A DNA stretch of 5,756 bases from Tissierellia bacterium (GTDB taxonomy: Bacteria > Bacillota > Clostridia > Tissierellales > Sedimentibacteraceae). Under the pieces are notes generated by a model. It worked only from the letters and a program-made list of their open reading frames with translations, searched no databases and was not told where the DNA came from. Numbering within the stretch: position 1 is the stretch's first letter; each line of letters opens with the position of its first letter. Below are positions 1-5,747 of the stretch, in pieces. The translations under genes and the position numbers were made by a program. Location: assembly GCA_028700795.1 (NCBI GenBank), contig JAQVRY010000009.1, forward strand, positions 1-5,756. Reading direction: 5' to 3'.

Positions 1-1
1 T

Positions 2-29
2 AAGGATGAGTTTATTTTTCCTCATCCTT
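2..29 (-). terminator. Probable intrinsic terminator stem-loop, cut by window edge
   Basis: A perfect 9-bp inverted repeat, AAGGATGAG at 29-21 and CTCATCCTT at 10-2 (minus-strand reading), encloses a 10-base loop that contains the TAA stop of the DUF1232 gene. The position, straddling the end of the last gene of the unit, is that of a terminator. The bases that would hold the U-tract lie beyond position 1, so this cannot be confirmed here. On the plus strand no T-run follows the hairpin, so it would not terminate a transcript in that direction by itself. Confidence 0.5.
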
Positions 30-293
30 GTCAATTTCATATTCAACATTTTCTATAATATCTTTGTCTTTATTCCTATTGTCAAAATAATATTTCTTGA
101 TTTTATCATAGACTATTGTTAATAAAAGGCCAAGAATTACCAGATCATCTACTATACCGAATCCTAATACCGGTTCAGGTATTAAATCTGCAGGACTCAG
201 TATGTAAATAACGGGTATAATCACCCACCATTTTTCCCTTATGGGAATATTTTTATCAAATAGAAATTTTATTATAAATAAAATTCTGCCCAT
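12..293 (-). CDS. DUF1232 (YkvA-like) small membrane protein
   Basis: A 93-residue protein of the DUF1232 family, whose biochemical role is not established. The family signature is clear: after a basic N-terminal stretch (residues 1-21) a hydrophobic segment from W22 leads into YILSPADLIPEP (residues 30-41), then G44-F-G-I-V-D-D50 and a second hydrophobic run to about residue 62. This is the usual helical-hairpin membrane core. The tail (63-93) is highly charged and probably cytosolic. The ATG is preceded by AGGA (301-304) with a 7-base spacer, and that site overlaps the stop codon of the upstream stress-protein gene only 9 bases away. The two are therefore almost certainly cotranscribed and perhaps translationally coupled. 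Length is typical for short family members. The family call is secure; the function is unknown, and nothing ties it to selenium metabolism except position. Confidence 0.88.
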   Translation of the reverse strand: MGRILFIIKFLFDKNIPIREKWWVIIPVIYILSPADLIPEPVLGFGIVDDLVILGLLLTIVYDKIKKYYFDNRNKDKDIIENVEYEIDKDEEK

Positions 294-300
294 ATTCGTA

Positions 301-304
301 TCCT
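301..304 (-). promoter_or_regulatory. Ribosome binding site overlapping upstream stop codon
   Basis: AGGA on the minus strand, 7 bases before the DUF1232 ATG. Its last bases of sequence coincide with the TAG stop (305-303) of the stress-protein gene. Ribosomes finishing the upstream gene would sit on this site, consistent with coupled translation. The core is short, so the site is probably weak alone. Confidence 0.6.
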
Positions 305-671
305 AAATTATAAAATCAACTTCGGGAAGCTTCCTCTGTAGCTTAGTAATAAAATTGTTTGTCGAATTATTTGAGTGACCTAATACAATATGGGTGCAAT
401 TTATTTCCTCTGCATAGTCAACTATTGTCTTTATAACGTCCTTGGATCTTTTAACAACTAAGTTGGCAGCACCCATATCTTTAGTTATTTCAAATAAAAA
501 TTCTAACGCGTCTCCGTCGCTTAAACCATACAAAAGCTTGTCATTTTCGTTTACAACATGTATAACATTTAAGCAGCTGTCTGCTTCTCCCTTTGTTAGT
601 TCCACTCCCTTTTTTATCAATTTTTCGCTTGTTTTTTGTCTAGTAACACATACCAATACACAATTAGGCAT
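303..671 (-). CDS. KdpD-like universal stress protein (stand-alone USP domain)
   Basis: A 122-residue protein that looks like a single universal-stress-protein domain. The opening strand and helix (residues 3-25, with V5-L-V-C-V-T-R and L18-I-K-K-G22) resemble the USP domain found inside KdpD sensor kinases. So do the later strand H94-I-V-L-G98-H-S and the final strand V118-D-F-I-I. The classical ATP-binding pattern G-x2-G-x9-G-S/T is not kept: G98 is present but the following glycines are not. Nucleotide binding is therefore uncertain. The ATG at 671 is chosen because AAGGAG (678-683) lies 6 bases upstream. The open frame continues to a start at 773, but that would translate through tRNA(Sec). 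It begins 16 bases after the tRNA and ends 9 bases before the DUF1232 gene, so the three form one unit. The role is unknown; the family is generally linked to stress or signalling. Confidence 0.75.
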   Translation of the reverse strand: MPNCVLVCVTRQKTSEKLIKKGVELTKGEADSCLNVIHVVNENDKLLYGLSDGDALEFLFEITKDMGAANLVVKRSKDVIKTIVDYAEEINCTHIVLGHSNNSTNNFITKLQRKLPEVDFII

Positions 672-677
672 AATACT

Positions 678-683
678 CTCCTT
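678..683 (-). promoter_or_regulatory. Ribosome binding site of the stress-protein gene, just after tRNA(Sec)
   Basis: AAGGAG on the minus strand, 6 bases before the ATG at 671 and only 4 bases after the CCA end of tRNA(Sec). This site decides the start codon and rejects the longer frame that runs back into the tRNA. Maturation of the tRNA 3' end would release an mRNA with a leader of at most 16 bases. Confidence 0.85.
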
Positions 684-687
684 AAAA

Positions 688-785
688 TGGCGGGAATATG
701 TGGGAATTGAACCCACCCGGGACGCTATGAACGCCCCGCGACTGATTTTGAAGACCAGGAGGCACACCAGCACCTATCTATCCCC
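688..785 (-). tRNA. selC: Selenocysteine tRNA, anticodon UCA
   Basis: A 98-nt tRNA(Sec) with all the hallmarks of the bacterial type. The acceptor stem is 785-778 with 699-692: seven pairs including a G-U, and a G-A mismatch at the eighth. The D stem is an unusually long 6 bp (775-770/765-760) with the 4-base loop UGGU. The anticodon stem is 758-754/746-742, with loop CUUCAAA placing UCA at 751-749. The long variable arm has a 7-bp stem (738-732/724-718). The T stem is GUGGG/CCCAC (716-712/704-700) with loop UUCAAUU. The discriminator is G691 and CCA is encoded at 690-688. It is charged with serine, converted by SelA and delivered to UGA by SelB. The two protein genes lie upstream on the same strand, separated by a response regulator. 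A promoter sits directly upstream (793-821) and an mRNA gene directly downstream. Confidence 0.97.
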
Positions 786-792
786 GTCATAT

Positions 793-821
793 ATATTACC
801 ATATCCTCTTAATAAATTCAA
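793..821 (-). promoter_or_regulatory. Promoter of tRNA(Sec) and downstream genes
   Basis: On the minus strand TTGAAT (821-816) and TAATAT (798-793) are separated by exactly 17 bases. A TGG directly before the -10 gives an extended -10. The normal start distance of 6-7 bases falls at 785-787, which is the first base of the mature tRNA or one or two bases before it. The upstream response-regulator terminator at 861-887 implies that this promoter is the main source of the tRNA-stress protein-DUF1232 transcript. Identified by eye; the start site is inferred. Confidence 0.7.
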
Positions 822-860
822 GCTGATTCTATATGGGTAAATAATCAAAATGACAGAAAT

Positions 861-887
861 AAAAAAATAGCTGCAAAATATGCAGCT
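861..887 (-). terminator. Intrinsic terminator of the response-regulator gene
   Basis: On the minus strand a perfect 7-bp stem, AGCTGCA (887-881) with TGCAGCT (875-869), closes a 5-base loop TATTT. After one A it is followed by seven T (867-861). It starts 5 bases after the TAA stop at 893-895. This is a textbook rho-independent terminator and separates the regulator transcript from the tRNA(Sec) unit. Confidence 0.87.
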
Positions 888-892
888 GCCAG

Positions 893-1576
893 TTATTTAT
901 TTCTGAAATAGTATCCTACTCCCCACTTTGTGAGTATATACTCATATGCCTTATTTCTAATTTCTATTTTTTCCCTTAACCTTCTCACATGAACATCAAC
1001 AGTTCTCAAATCACCGTAGTATTCATAACCCCATATTATTTCCAAAAGTTCCTCCCTGGAAAATACCTTCCCGGGGTTTGTTATTAATAAAAGCAGCAAA
1101 TCAAACTCTTTTGCAGTAAGATTTATTTCCTGCTTATGAAGACTAACTTTCCTGCCTAATGCATTAATAATAAAATCATCCACAACCAAGGTCTGTTCGT
1201 TTGCTTTTTGGCTTGAACCCCTTGTCCTTCTTAAAATTGCTTTCATTCGTGCCTTAAGCTCTAAAATATTAAATGGTTTGGTAATGTAATCATCAGCACC
1301 ATATTCTAACCCTAATATTTTACTCATATCTTCATTGTTTGCTGACAAAATCAAAATAGGAACATTTGATATTTCTCTAATTTTTTGACAAACTTCAAGA
1401 CCATCTGTTTCAGGAAGTATTAAATCAAGTATTATAATATCGTAATCAGTCGTTGTGATTTTTTTTAACGCTTCATTGCTGTCATCAGTAGATTCAACTT
1501 CATAATTATCCTGCTCAAAACTATATTTAAGATTTTTAATGGTTAAAAGTTCATCATCAACAATCAAGACTTTCAT
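893..1576 (-). CDS. OmpR/PhoB-family response regulator
   Basis: A 227-residue two-component response regulator, the normal length for the family. The receiver domain (about 2-116) has the acidic pair D7-D8, phospho-acceptor D51 in ILDLILPETDG, switch S78, and K100 in the ITKPF motif. The C-terminal winged-helix DNA-binding domain (about 130-225) shows LTAKEFDLLLLL, the F-S-REELLE-IW segment, the recognition region RTVDVHVRRLREKIE and the closing WGVGYYF. It therefore should bind DNA as a phosphorylation-controlled transcription factor. The ATG has AAGGAG (1585-1590) 8 bases upstream. Its own promoter (1627-1655) and terminator (861-887) make it a single-gene unit between selB and the Sec tRNA gene. 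No histidine kinase is visible on either side in the window, so the partner and regulon are unknown. The family is certain; a more specific name (for example KdpE, PhoP or WalR) cannot be justified. Confidence 0.95.
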   Translation of the reverse strand: MKVLIVDDELLTIKNLKYSFEQDNYEVESTDDSNEALKKITTTDYDIIILDLILPETDGLEVCQKIREISNVPILILSANNEDMSKILGLEYGADDYITKPFNILELKARMKAILRRTRGSSQKANEQTLVVDDFIINALGRKVSLHKQEINLTAKEFDLLLLLITNPGKVFSREELLEIIWGYEYYGDLRTVDVHVRRLREKIEIRNKAYEYILTKWGVGYYFRNK

Positions 1577-1626
1577 TTATTACGCTCCTTAAATTAGATT
1601 GTTACAAAAAATTAAACTTTTTTATA

Positions 1627-1655
1627 ATTTTACATAATAAAACTTATTTTGTCAA
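1627..1655 (-). promoter_or_regulatory. Sigma-A-type promoter of the response regulator
   Basis: On the minus strand TTGACA (1655-1650), a perfect -35, is followed after exactly 17 bases by TAAAAT (1632-1627), five of six matches to the -10 consensus. The expected start is near 1620, giving a leader of roughly 44 bases before the ATG. The -35 lies only 14 bases after the selB stop codon. I see no terminator between selB and this promoter, so upstream transcripts may also run through. Confidence 0.78.
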
Positions 1656-1669
1656 GAAGAATATAAATT

Positions 1670-3577
1670 TTATGTCAAATTTAGTAGAATCCTATCATTT
1701 TCTACCCTTTTTGTAAGCTTTAACATATCGAAGTGTTCCAAAAGCGATATTGCCGTTTTCCTGTTGGTATTAAGCAAATCCCTGTACTGAGCTGCACTTA
1801 TTTTCTTGTTCTTTTTTAAAAATTCAACTAATATATTTTTTGCTTCTTCATATAGTTCTGTTGTTGTAACCAAGTCGTTTACTCTAACTAAATTCTTTTC
1901 TGTAATCATTAAAGAAACTACATCATTTGTCATTGTATGGTTAATTTTATCTGATAGTTCTTCAATTTTTAGCAATTCGAACTTCGCTTCGTCTAAAATT
2001 TTTAGTGTCTTCTCTTTAATTTTTCTGTAATCCTCATCATATTCAATTGTGAAATAAGTCAGCGATATAAATTCATCACTTTGTTTTATTAAACCCTTTT
2101 CTGCAAACGTCTGAATAACCACATCAAACAATAATTGTTTAAGATCGGGGAAAAATCTGCTTTTAATTTCAGATTTCTTAGCTCCTTTTGCATATTTGTT
2201 TTCTTGATGATAATCAAACAAATATTTTTCTAATTTTTCTTCTATTTCAATTTCAAAATTCTTGTGCCATAAATATATTTCATTTTTCACTTTAAATAGA
2301 GTTATTTTTTCTTCCTGTTCCAATATTTCAATGTTGTTTTTAACTTCTGTTTCTGTCAGGGCAGTTGTTATTGCCAAATTAGAAACAGAAATCAACTCCT
2401 TTGTTTCCTTAATTATTTTTTCAATAACATCGGCACCCGTTCCTTTTTCCTTAATTTTAAGCTCTTCGATAAGGCTCTCATCATATCTCTTTCTTTTTAA
2501 AGGCAAAGGCTCAATAATTTCTCCTCCTCCAACTGTTTCTGAAGGAGAATAAAACCTTACAATAAATTTGTCTCCCCTTCTTACTGCAACTTCTTCCTCT
2601 AATCTTAACTGAGCAAAGCAGCTTTCTCCGGGTTTTAATTCATCTCTGTCAAGAAGCACAACTCTGCAGAGAATTTCGCTGGTACCGGTGTAAAGGTGAA
2701 GCCTTGAACGGTTTATTACAACTCTCTTAGAACTCTTTAACAAATTAAGCTTCACATCTAACATCATAGTGTTTTTCATTGAATTAACCGGTGCTATTAC
2801 ACATCCCCTGTAAATATCAGTCTTTTTAACATTTGTCAGGTTTATTGCGGTTCTTTGACCTGAATATGCCTTTTCCACATCTGAGGAATGAACCTGAATA
2901 TTTCTTATCCTGCAAACTTTATTAACAGGATATATTTCTACTTCTGTTCCCTTTTTTAGTATGCCTGTAATCAGAGTTCCTGTTATTACCGTACCAAACC
3001 CTTGTATGGAAAAAACCCTGTCTATGGGAAGCCTTGGAATTGTATTTAACTCTCTTTCTATTACAGATTTTTCAGCCTGATTGTTAATTTCTTGTATCAG
3101 ATTATTTATTCCATTTCTTGTTTTAGATGATACTTCAACTATCGGTGCACCTTCTAAGAATGTGGAGCTAAGGGATTCAATTATATCTTCTTTAACAAGG
3201 CTTATCCACTCTTCATCAGCAATATCACATTTGGTCAAAACAACAATTCCATTTTTCATTCCTAACAGATTTAAAATATTTAAATGCTCAGTGGTCTGGG
3301 GCATGATTCCTTCATCAGCTGCAATAACCAACAATACCATGTCCATTCCCACTACGCCGGCAAGCATATTCTTAATAAATTTCTCATGCCCGGGCACATC
3401 GATTATACCAGCCTTACTGCCATCGGGAAGATCAAAATAAGTGAATCCTAAATCAATGGTTATTCCTCTTCTTTTTTCTTCTTCCCATCTGTCTGTTTCT
3501 CTTCCTGTCAAAGCTTTAATCAATGTGGTTTTCCCATGGTCTATATGTCCCGCTGTTCCAATAATAATATTTCTCAT
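1670..3577 (-). CDS. selB: Selenocysteine-specific translation elongation factor SelB
   Basis: A 635-residue GTPase that brings Sec-tRNA(Sec) to the ribosome at UGA codons by recognising the mRNA SECIS hairpin. The EF-Tu-like G domain occupies about residues 1-170. It has G1 GHIDHGKT (10-17), G2 around RRGITIDLGF (36-45), G3 DVPGH (60-64), G4 TKCD (115-118) and a G5-like VSSKT (149-153). Domain II begins near R182 with the GFGTVITGT motif (193-201). Domain III ends near the YSPSETVGGGEII segment, roughly 345-360. The remaining C-terminal half consists of winged-helix repeats, the SECIS-binding part that separates SelB from EF-Tu. The length is close to that of characterised SelB proteins. GGAGGT (3581-3586) stands 3 bases before the ATG, and the gene starts 15 bases after selA, so the two are cotranscribed. 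The frame is intact with no sign of damage. Confidence 0.97.
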   Translation of the reverse strand: MRNIIIGTAGHIDHGKTTLIKALTGRETDRWEEEKRRGITIDLGFTYFDLPDGSKAGIIDVPGHEKFIKNMLAGVVGMDMVLLVIAADEGIMPQTTEHLNILNLLGMKNGIVVLTKCDIADEEWISLVKEDIIESLSSTFLEGAPIVEVSSKTRNGINNLIQEINNQAEKSVIERELNTIPRLPIDRVFSIQGFGTVITGTLITGILKKGTEVEIYPVNKVCRIRNIQVHSSDVEKAYSGQRTAINLTNVKKTDIYRGCVIAPVNSMKNTMMLDVKLNLLKSSKRVVINRSRLHLYTGTSEILCRVVLLDRDELKPGESCFAQLRLEEEVAVRRGDKFIVRFYSPSETVGGGEIIEPLPLKRKRYDESLIEELKIKEKGTGADVIEKIIKETKELISVSNLAITTALTETEVKNNIEILEQEEKITLFKVKNEIYLWHKNFEIEIEEKLEKYLFDYHQENKYAKGAKKSEIKSRFFPDLKQLLFDVVIQTFAEKGLIKQSDEFISLTYFTIEYDEDYRKIKEKTLKILDEAKFELLKIEELSDKINHTMTNDVVSLMITEKNLVRVNDLVTTTELYEEAKNILVEFLKKNKKISAAQYRDLLNTNRKTAISLLEHFDMLKLTKRVENDRILLNLT

Positions 3578-3592
3578 AATACCTCCAAAATA

Positions 3593-4993
3593 TTATTTGA
3601 ATAAGTTTTTAATCTCATCATAAATAATCTGGTCTTCACCTTCTAAAACTGTTCTTAAATCTATGTAGAAAGTATCATTAACAACTCTTCCTATAATCGG
3701 TGTCTCGGAGTACCTTAATTCCCTTTCAAATCTTGCACAGCTCATCGTTTTAGGTTTTATTGAAACAGCATAGCTTTTCATTCTTTCCAAAGGAAGAGCA
3801 CCTCCTCCTATTTGAGACAAGCATTCTTCTGTACAAATATCTAAAAATTCAGACATATCTTTGAGCTTTTCCGAAAGTTTTTCTGCGCTTATTTTTATAT
3901 CTTCAATATTCATGTTTATCATTTTAAGCACTGGGATGTTTTTTATTGCTTTTTCTTCATCAATATAATCATGAAATACGCTTTCCAATACTGCTGCCGT
4001 AAATTTGTCGATTCTTAATGCTCTGTTTAGAGGATGCTTTTTTATTTTATCTATATATTGCTTTTTCCCTGCAATGATGCCTGCCTGAGGACCTCCCAAA
4101 AGTTTGTCTCCGCTGAAGCATATAATGTCAACTCCTGCATTAATTGAGTTTTGAACAGTGGGCTCGTATGTTAAACCATAATTGCTAAGGTCTGCCAACA
4201 CTCCGCTCCCGATATCTTCAATAACAGGAATATTATATTTTTTACCTAAATCAGATAATTCCTCAATTGAAACACCTTCCGTAAAACCCACAATTTTGTA
4301 ATTACTGGTATGAACCTTTAATAAAGCTGCCGTTTGAGAAGTTATTTTTTCTTCATAATCATGTAAGTGAGTTTTATTTGTAGTACCTACTTCAACTAAA
4401 ATTCCGCCGCTTTGCTTCATTACGTCCGGAATCCTAAATGAGCCTCCTATTTCTACCAATTCTCCTCTTGAAACAATTATTTCTTTATCCTTAGCTAATG
4501 AAGACAAAATCAAAAGCACGGCAGCCGCGTTATTATTAACTGCTATTGCTGCCTCCGCCCCGGTAATTCTTGATATTATTTTTTCAAAATGAGAATATCG
4601 AGACCCTCTTTTTCCTAATTCTAAATCAAATTCAAGGTTTGAATATCCGGTTACAATATTCTTTGCTCTTTCAGCTGCTTCTTTTGATATTGGTGCTCTG
4701 CCCAAATTAGTATGAAGAATTGTACCTGTTCCGTTTACAACTTTTTTCATATTATACGTGAGCAATTTATGTACTTGTAAAGAAATTTTATTTATTATGT
4801 TTTTTATTTCTGCATTTATTTCTTCTTCGTTATTTGGGTTGTCATTAATAAACATTCTTAGCTCTTCGGTAGCATTTCTTGCATAATCCAACACCAATTC
4901 TCTGCTTGTAATATCCAATAATTCCTTGAGTTTTTCATTTTCCATTATTGAATCTACTTTAGGAATGTTTCTGTAATACTTATTTGCATCCAT
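3593..4993 (-). CDS. selA: L-seryl-tRNA(Sec) selenium transferase (selenocysteine synthase)
   Basis: A 466-residue PLP enzyme that converts Ser-tRNA(Sec) to Sec-tRNA(Sec) using selenophosphate, in the cytosol. The length matches the bacterial family (about 460). The N-terminal tRNA-binding part (1-80) leads to KKVVNGTGTILHTNLGRAP (83-101), a strongly conserved family block. The cofactor lysine is K297 within CFSGDKLLGGPQAG (292-305). D260 in the VIEDIGSG stretch (257-264) would contact the pyridine ring, by analogy with fold-type I enzymes. C-terminal family motifs include GGGALPLE (396-403), TPIIGRV (431-437) and FYIDLRTVL (442-450). AGGAG (5000-5004) lies 6 bases before the ATG. The gene follows comEA after 52 bases without a terminator and precedes selB by 15 bases. 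The substrate selenophosphate requires SelD, which is not encoded in this window. Confidence 0.97.
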   Translation of the reverse strand: MDANKYYRNIPKVDSIMENEKLKELLDITSRELVLDYARNATEELRMFINDNPNNEEEINAEIKNIINKISLQVHKLLTYNMKKVVNGTGTILHTNLGRAPISKEAAERAKNIVTGYSNLEFDLELGKRGSRYSHFEKIISRITGAEAAIAVNNNAAAVLLILSSLAKDKEIIVSRGELVEIGGSFRIPDVMKQSGGILVEVGTTNKTHLHDYEEKITSQTAALLKVHTSNYKIVGFTEGVSIEELSDLGKKYNIPVIEDIGSGVLADLSNYGLTYEPTVQNSINAGVDIICFSGDKLLGGPQAGIIAGKKQYIDKIKKHPLNRALRIDKFTAAVLESVFHDYIDEEKAIKNIPVLKMINMNIEDIKISAEKLSEKLKDMSEFLDICTEECLSQIGGGALPLERMKSYAVSIKPKTMSCARFERELRYSETPIIGRVVNDTFYIDLRTVLEGEDQIIYDEIKNLFK

Positions 4994-5045
4994 TTCATAC
5001 TCCTATATTTAATTTATTAAACCCAATTACTTGTCATAGTTCCGG

Positions 5046-5627
5046 TCAGTTTATAGTAATTAATTCTTTGAACTTCTCAAAAGTTTTATCCCCAATTCCC
5101 TGTATGTTTTTTATTTCCTCAATTGAACTGAATTTCTTAGTGTTTCTGTAATCAATAATTCTATTAGCATATACTTCTCCGATTCCGGGAAGAGTCATTA
5201 AAACATTGGCAGATGCAGTGTTGATATTAATTAAATTATTCTCTGATAAGCTTTCAACAACCACATCACCTTCTACATATATGTAAATCTTTTCACCGTC
5301 AATTAATTTTCTTGCCTTGTTTAAATTTTGTGTAAATGCTTTTTCCTTAAGTCCTCCTGCCAAATTAATGGCATCAATAACCCTGCTTCCTTCAATTAAT
5401 TCGTAAACCCCCGGATTAATTACAGCTCCATCAATATCAACAAAGATATACCTTTTTACTTCTTTGTTATTTTCTTTATTTGGCTCTTCATTTTGCTCAA
5501 TGCTTGAATAGTTTGTAAAAGCAATTCCTTTTTCTTTGCCTGACAATTTAATCCCCATGGCAGCCATAATAATTATTGCAATGATTAAAACAACGGCAAG
5601 TCCTTTCTCATAGACGCTGTTGTTCAT
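5046..5627 (-). CDS. comEA: ComEA-type SLBB/helix-hairpin-helix DNA-binding protein
   Basis: A 193-residue protein with the domain order of ComEA, the surface DNA receptor of natural transformation. It has a short N-terminus, one membrane helix (about 9-28), and a polar Asn/Glu/Lys-rich linker (30-58). An SLBB domain follows (about 59-120, with DIDGAVINPGVYEL at 64-77 and LAGGL at 89-93). The C-terminal helix-hairpin-helix DNA-binding region (about 131-192) contains ININTASANVL (133-143), LPGIGEVYANRIIDYR (146-161) and the second hairpin IQGIGDKTFEKF (175-186). The helix predicts anchoring in the membrane with the DNA-binding part outside. The length is close to that of B. subtilis ComEA. The start is supported by G-rich sequence 3 bases upstream (5632-5636), AGAGGA slightly farther (5639-5644), and a promoter beyond. 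No comEC or comEB gene is seen here. Such genes are widespread in anaerobes with no demonstrated competence, so a role in DNA uptake is inferred from family only. Confidence 0.93.
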   Translation of the reverse strand: MNNSVYEKGLAVVLIIAIIIMAAMGIKLSGKEKGIAFTNYSSIEQNEEPNKENNKEVKRYIFVDIDGAVINPGVYELIEGSRVIDAINLAGGLKEKAFTQNLNKARKLIDGEKIYIYVEGDVVVESLSENNLININTASANVLMTLPGIGEVYANRIIDYRNTKKFSSIEEIKNIQGIGDKTFEKFKELITIN

Positions 5628-5672
5628 AATTCCCCCATTCCTCTTTTCGTTTTTCGTGTGTCCCCATATATA

Positions 5673-5700
5673 ATTATACCTATTATATATTATTTGTCTA
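5673..5700 (-). promoter_or_regulatory. Promoter of the comEA-selA-selB unit
   Basis: On the minus strand TAGACA (5700-5695, five of six matches to the -35) and a perfect TATAAT (5678-5673) are separated by 16 bases. The expected start is near 5666, leaving a leader of about 39 bases. I found no other convincing promoter in the 52-base gap before selA, so this one probably also serves selA and selB. Found by eye. Confidence 0.7.
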
Positions 5701-5719
5701 TAAAAAACAAAAATATTGA

Positions 5720-5747
5720 TTACAAATATTCTTTTTTCTGCTATACT
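5720..5747 (+). promoter_or_regulatory. Possible divergent promoter reading out of the window
   Basis: On the plus strand TGCTATACT (5739-5747) is an extended -10 (TGn plus TATACT, five of six matches). A weak -35 candidate, TTACAA (5720-5725), lies 16 bases upstream; TTGATT at 5716-5721 would be too far away. It would drive a rightward gene beyond position 5756, back to back with the comEA promoter. Its target is not visible. Confidence 0.4.

Noticed and set aside
672..773. N-terminal extension of the stress-protein frame back to an ATG at 773
   Set aside because: The extension would translate through almost the whole tRNA(Sec) gene, its residues do not resemble a USP domain, and the ATG at 671 has a strong ribosome site at the right distance.
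442..840. Plus-strand open frame of 132 codons
   Set aside because: It lies antisense to the stress-protein gene and tRNA(Sec), has a low-complexity Ser/Phe/Leu-rich translation typical of antisense frames, and shows no ribosome site or family motif.
1606..1623. Six A and six T runs in the response-regulator leader as a selB terminator
   Set aside because: The stem would be A-T only with a 6-base loop, lies upstream of a translated gene and lacks any G-C pairs, so it is just AT-rich leader.
1806..3623. Several plus-strand open frames opposite selB
   Set aside because: They are Ser/Phe/Ile-rich mirror frames of a well-conserved gene, without recognisable motifs.
5015..5045. SECIS-like regulatory hairpin in the selA leader, as described upstream of selAB in E. 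coli
   Set aside because: Only a very short CAA/TTG stem with a GTAA loop can be drawn, which is too weak to claim.
5046..5048. TGA at the end of comEA as a possible selenocysteine codon, given the Sec machinery next door
   Set aside because: The downstream sequence forms no convincing SECIS hairpin, the protein is already complete at the second helix-hairpin-helix motif, and another in-frame TGA follows four codons later.
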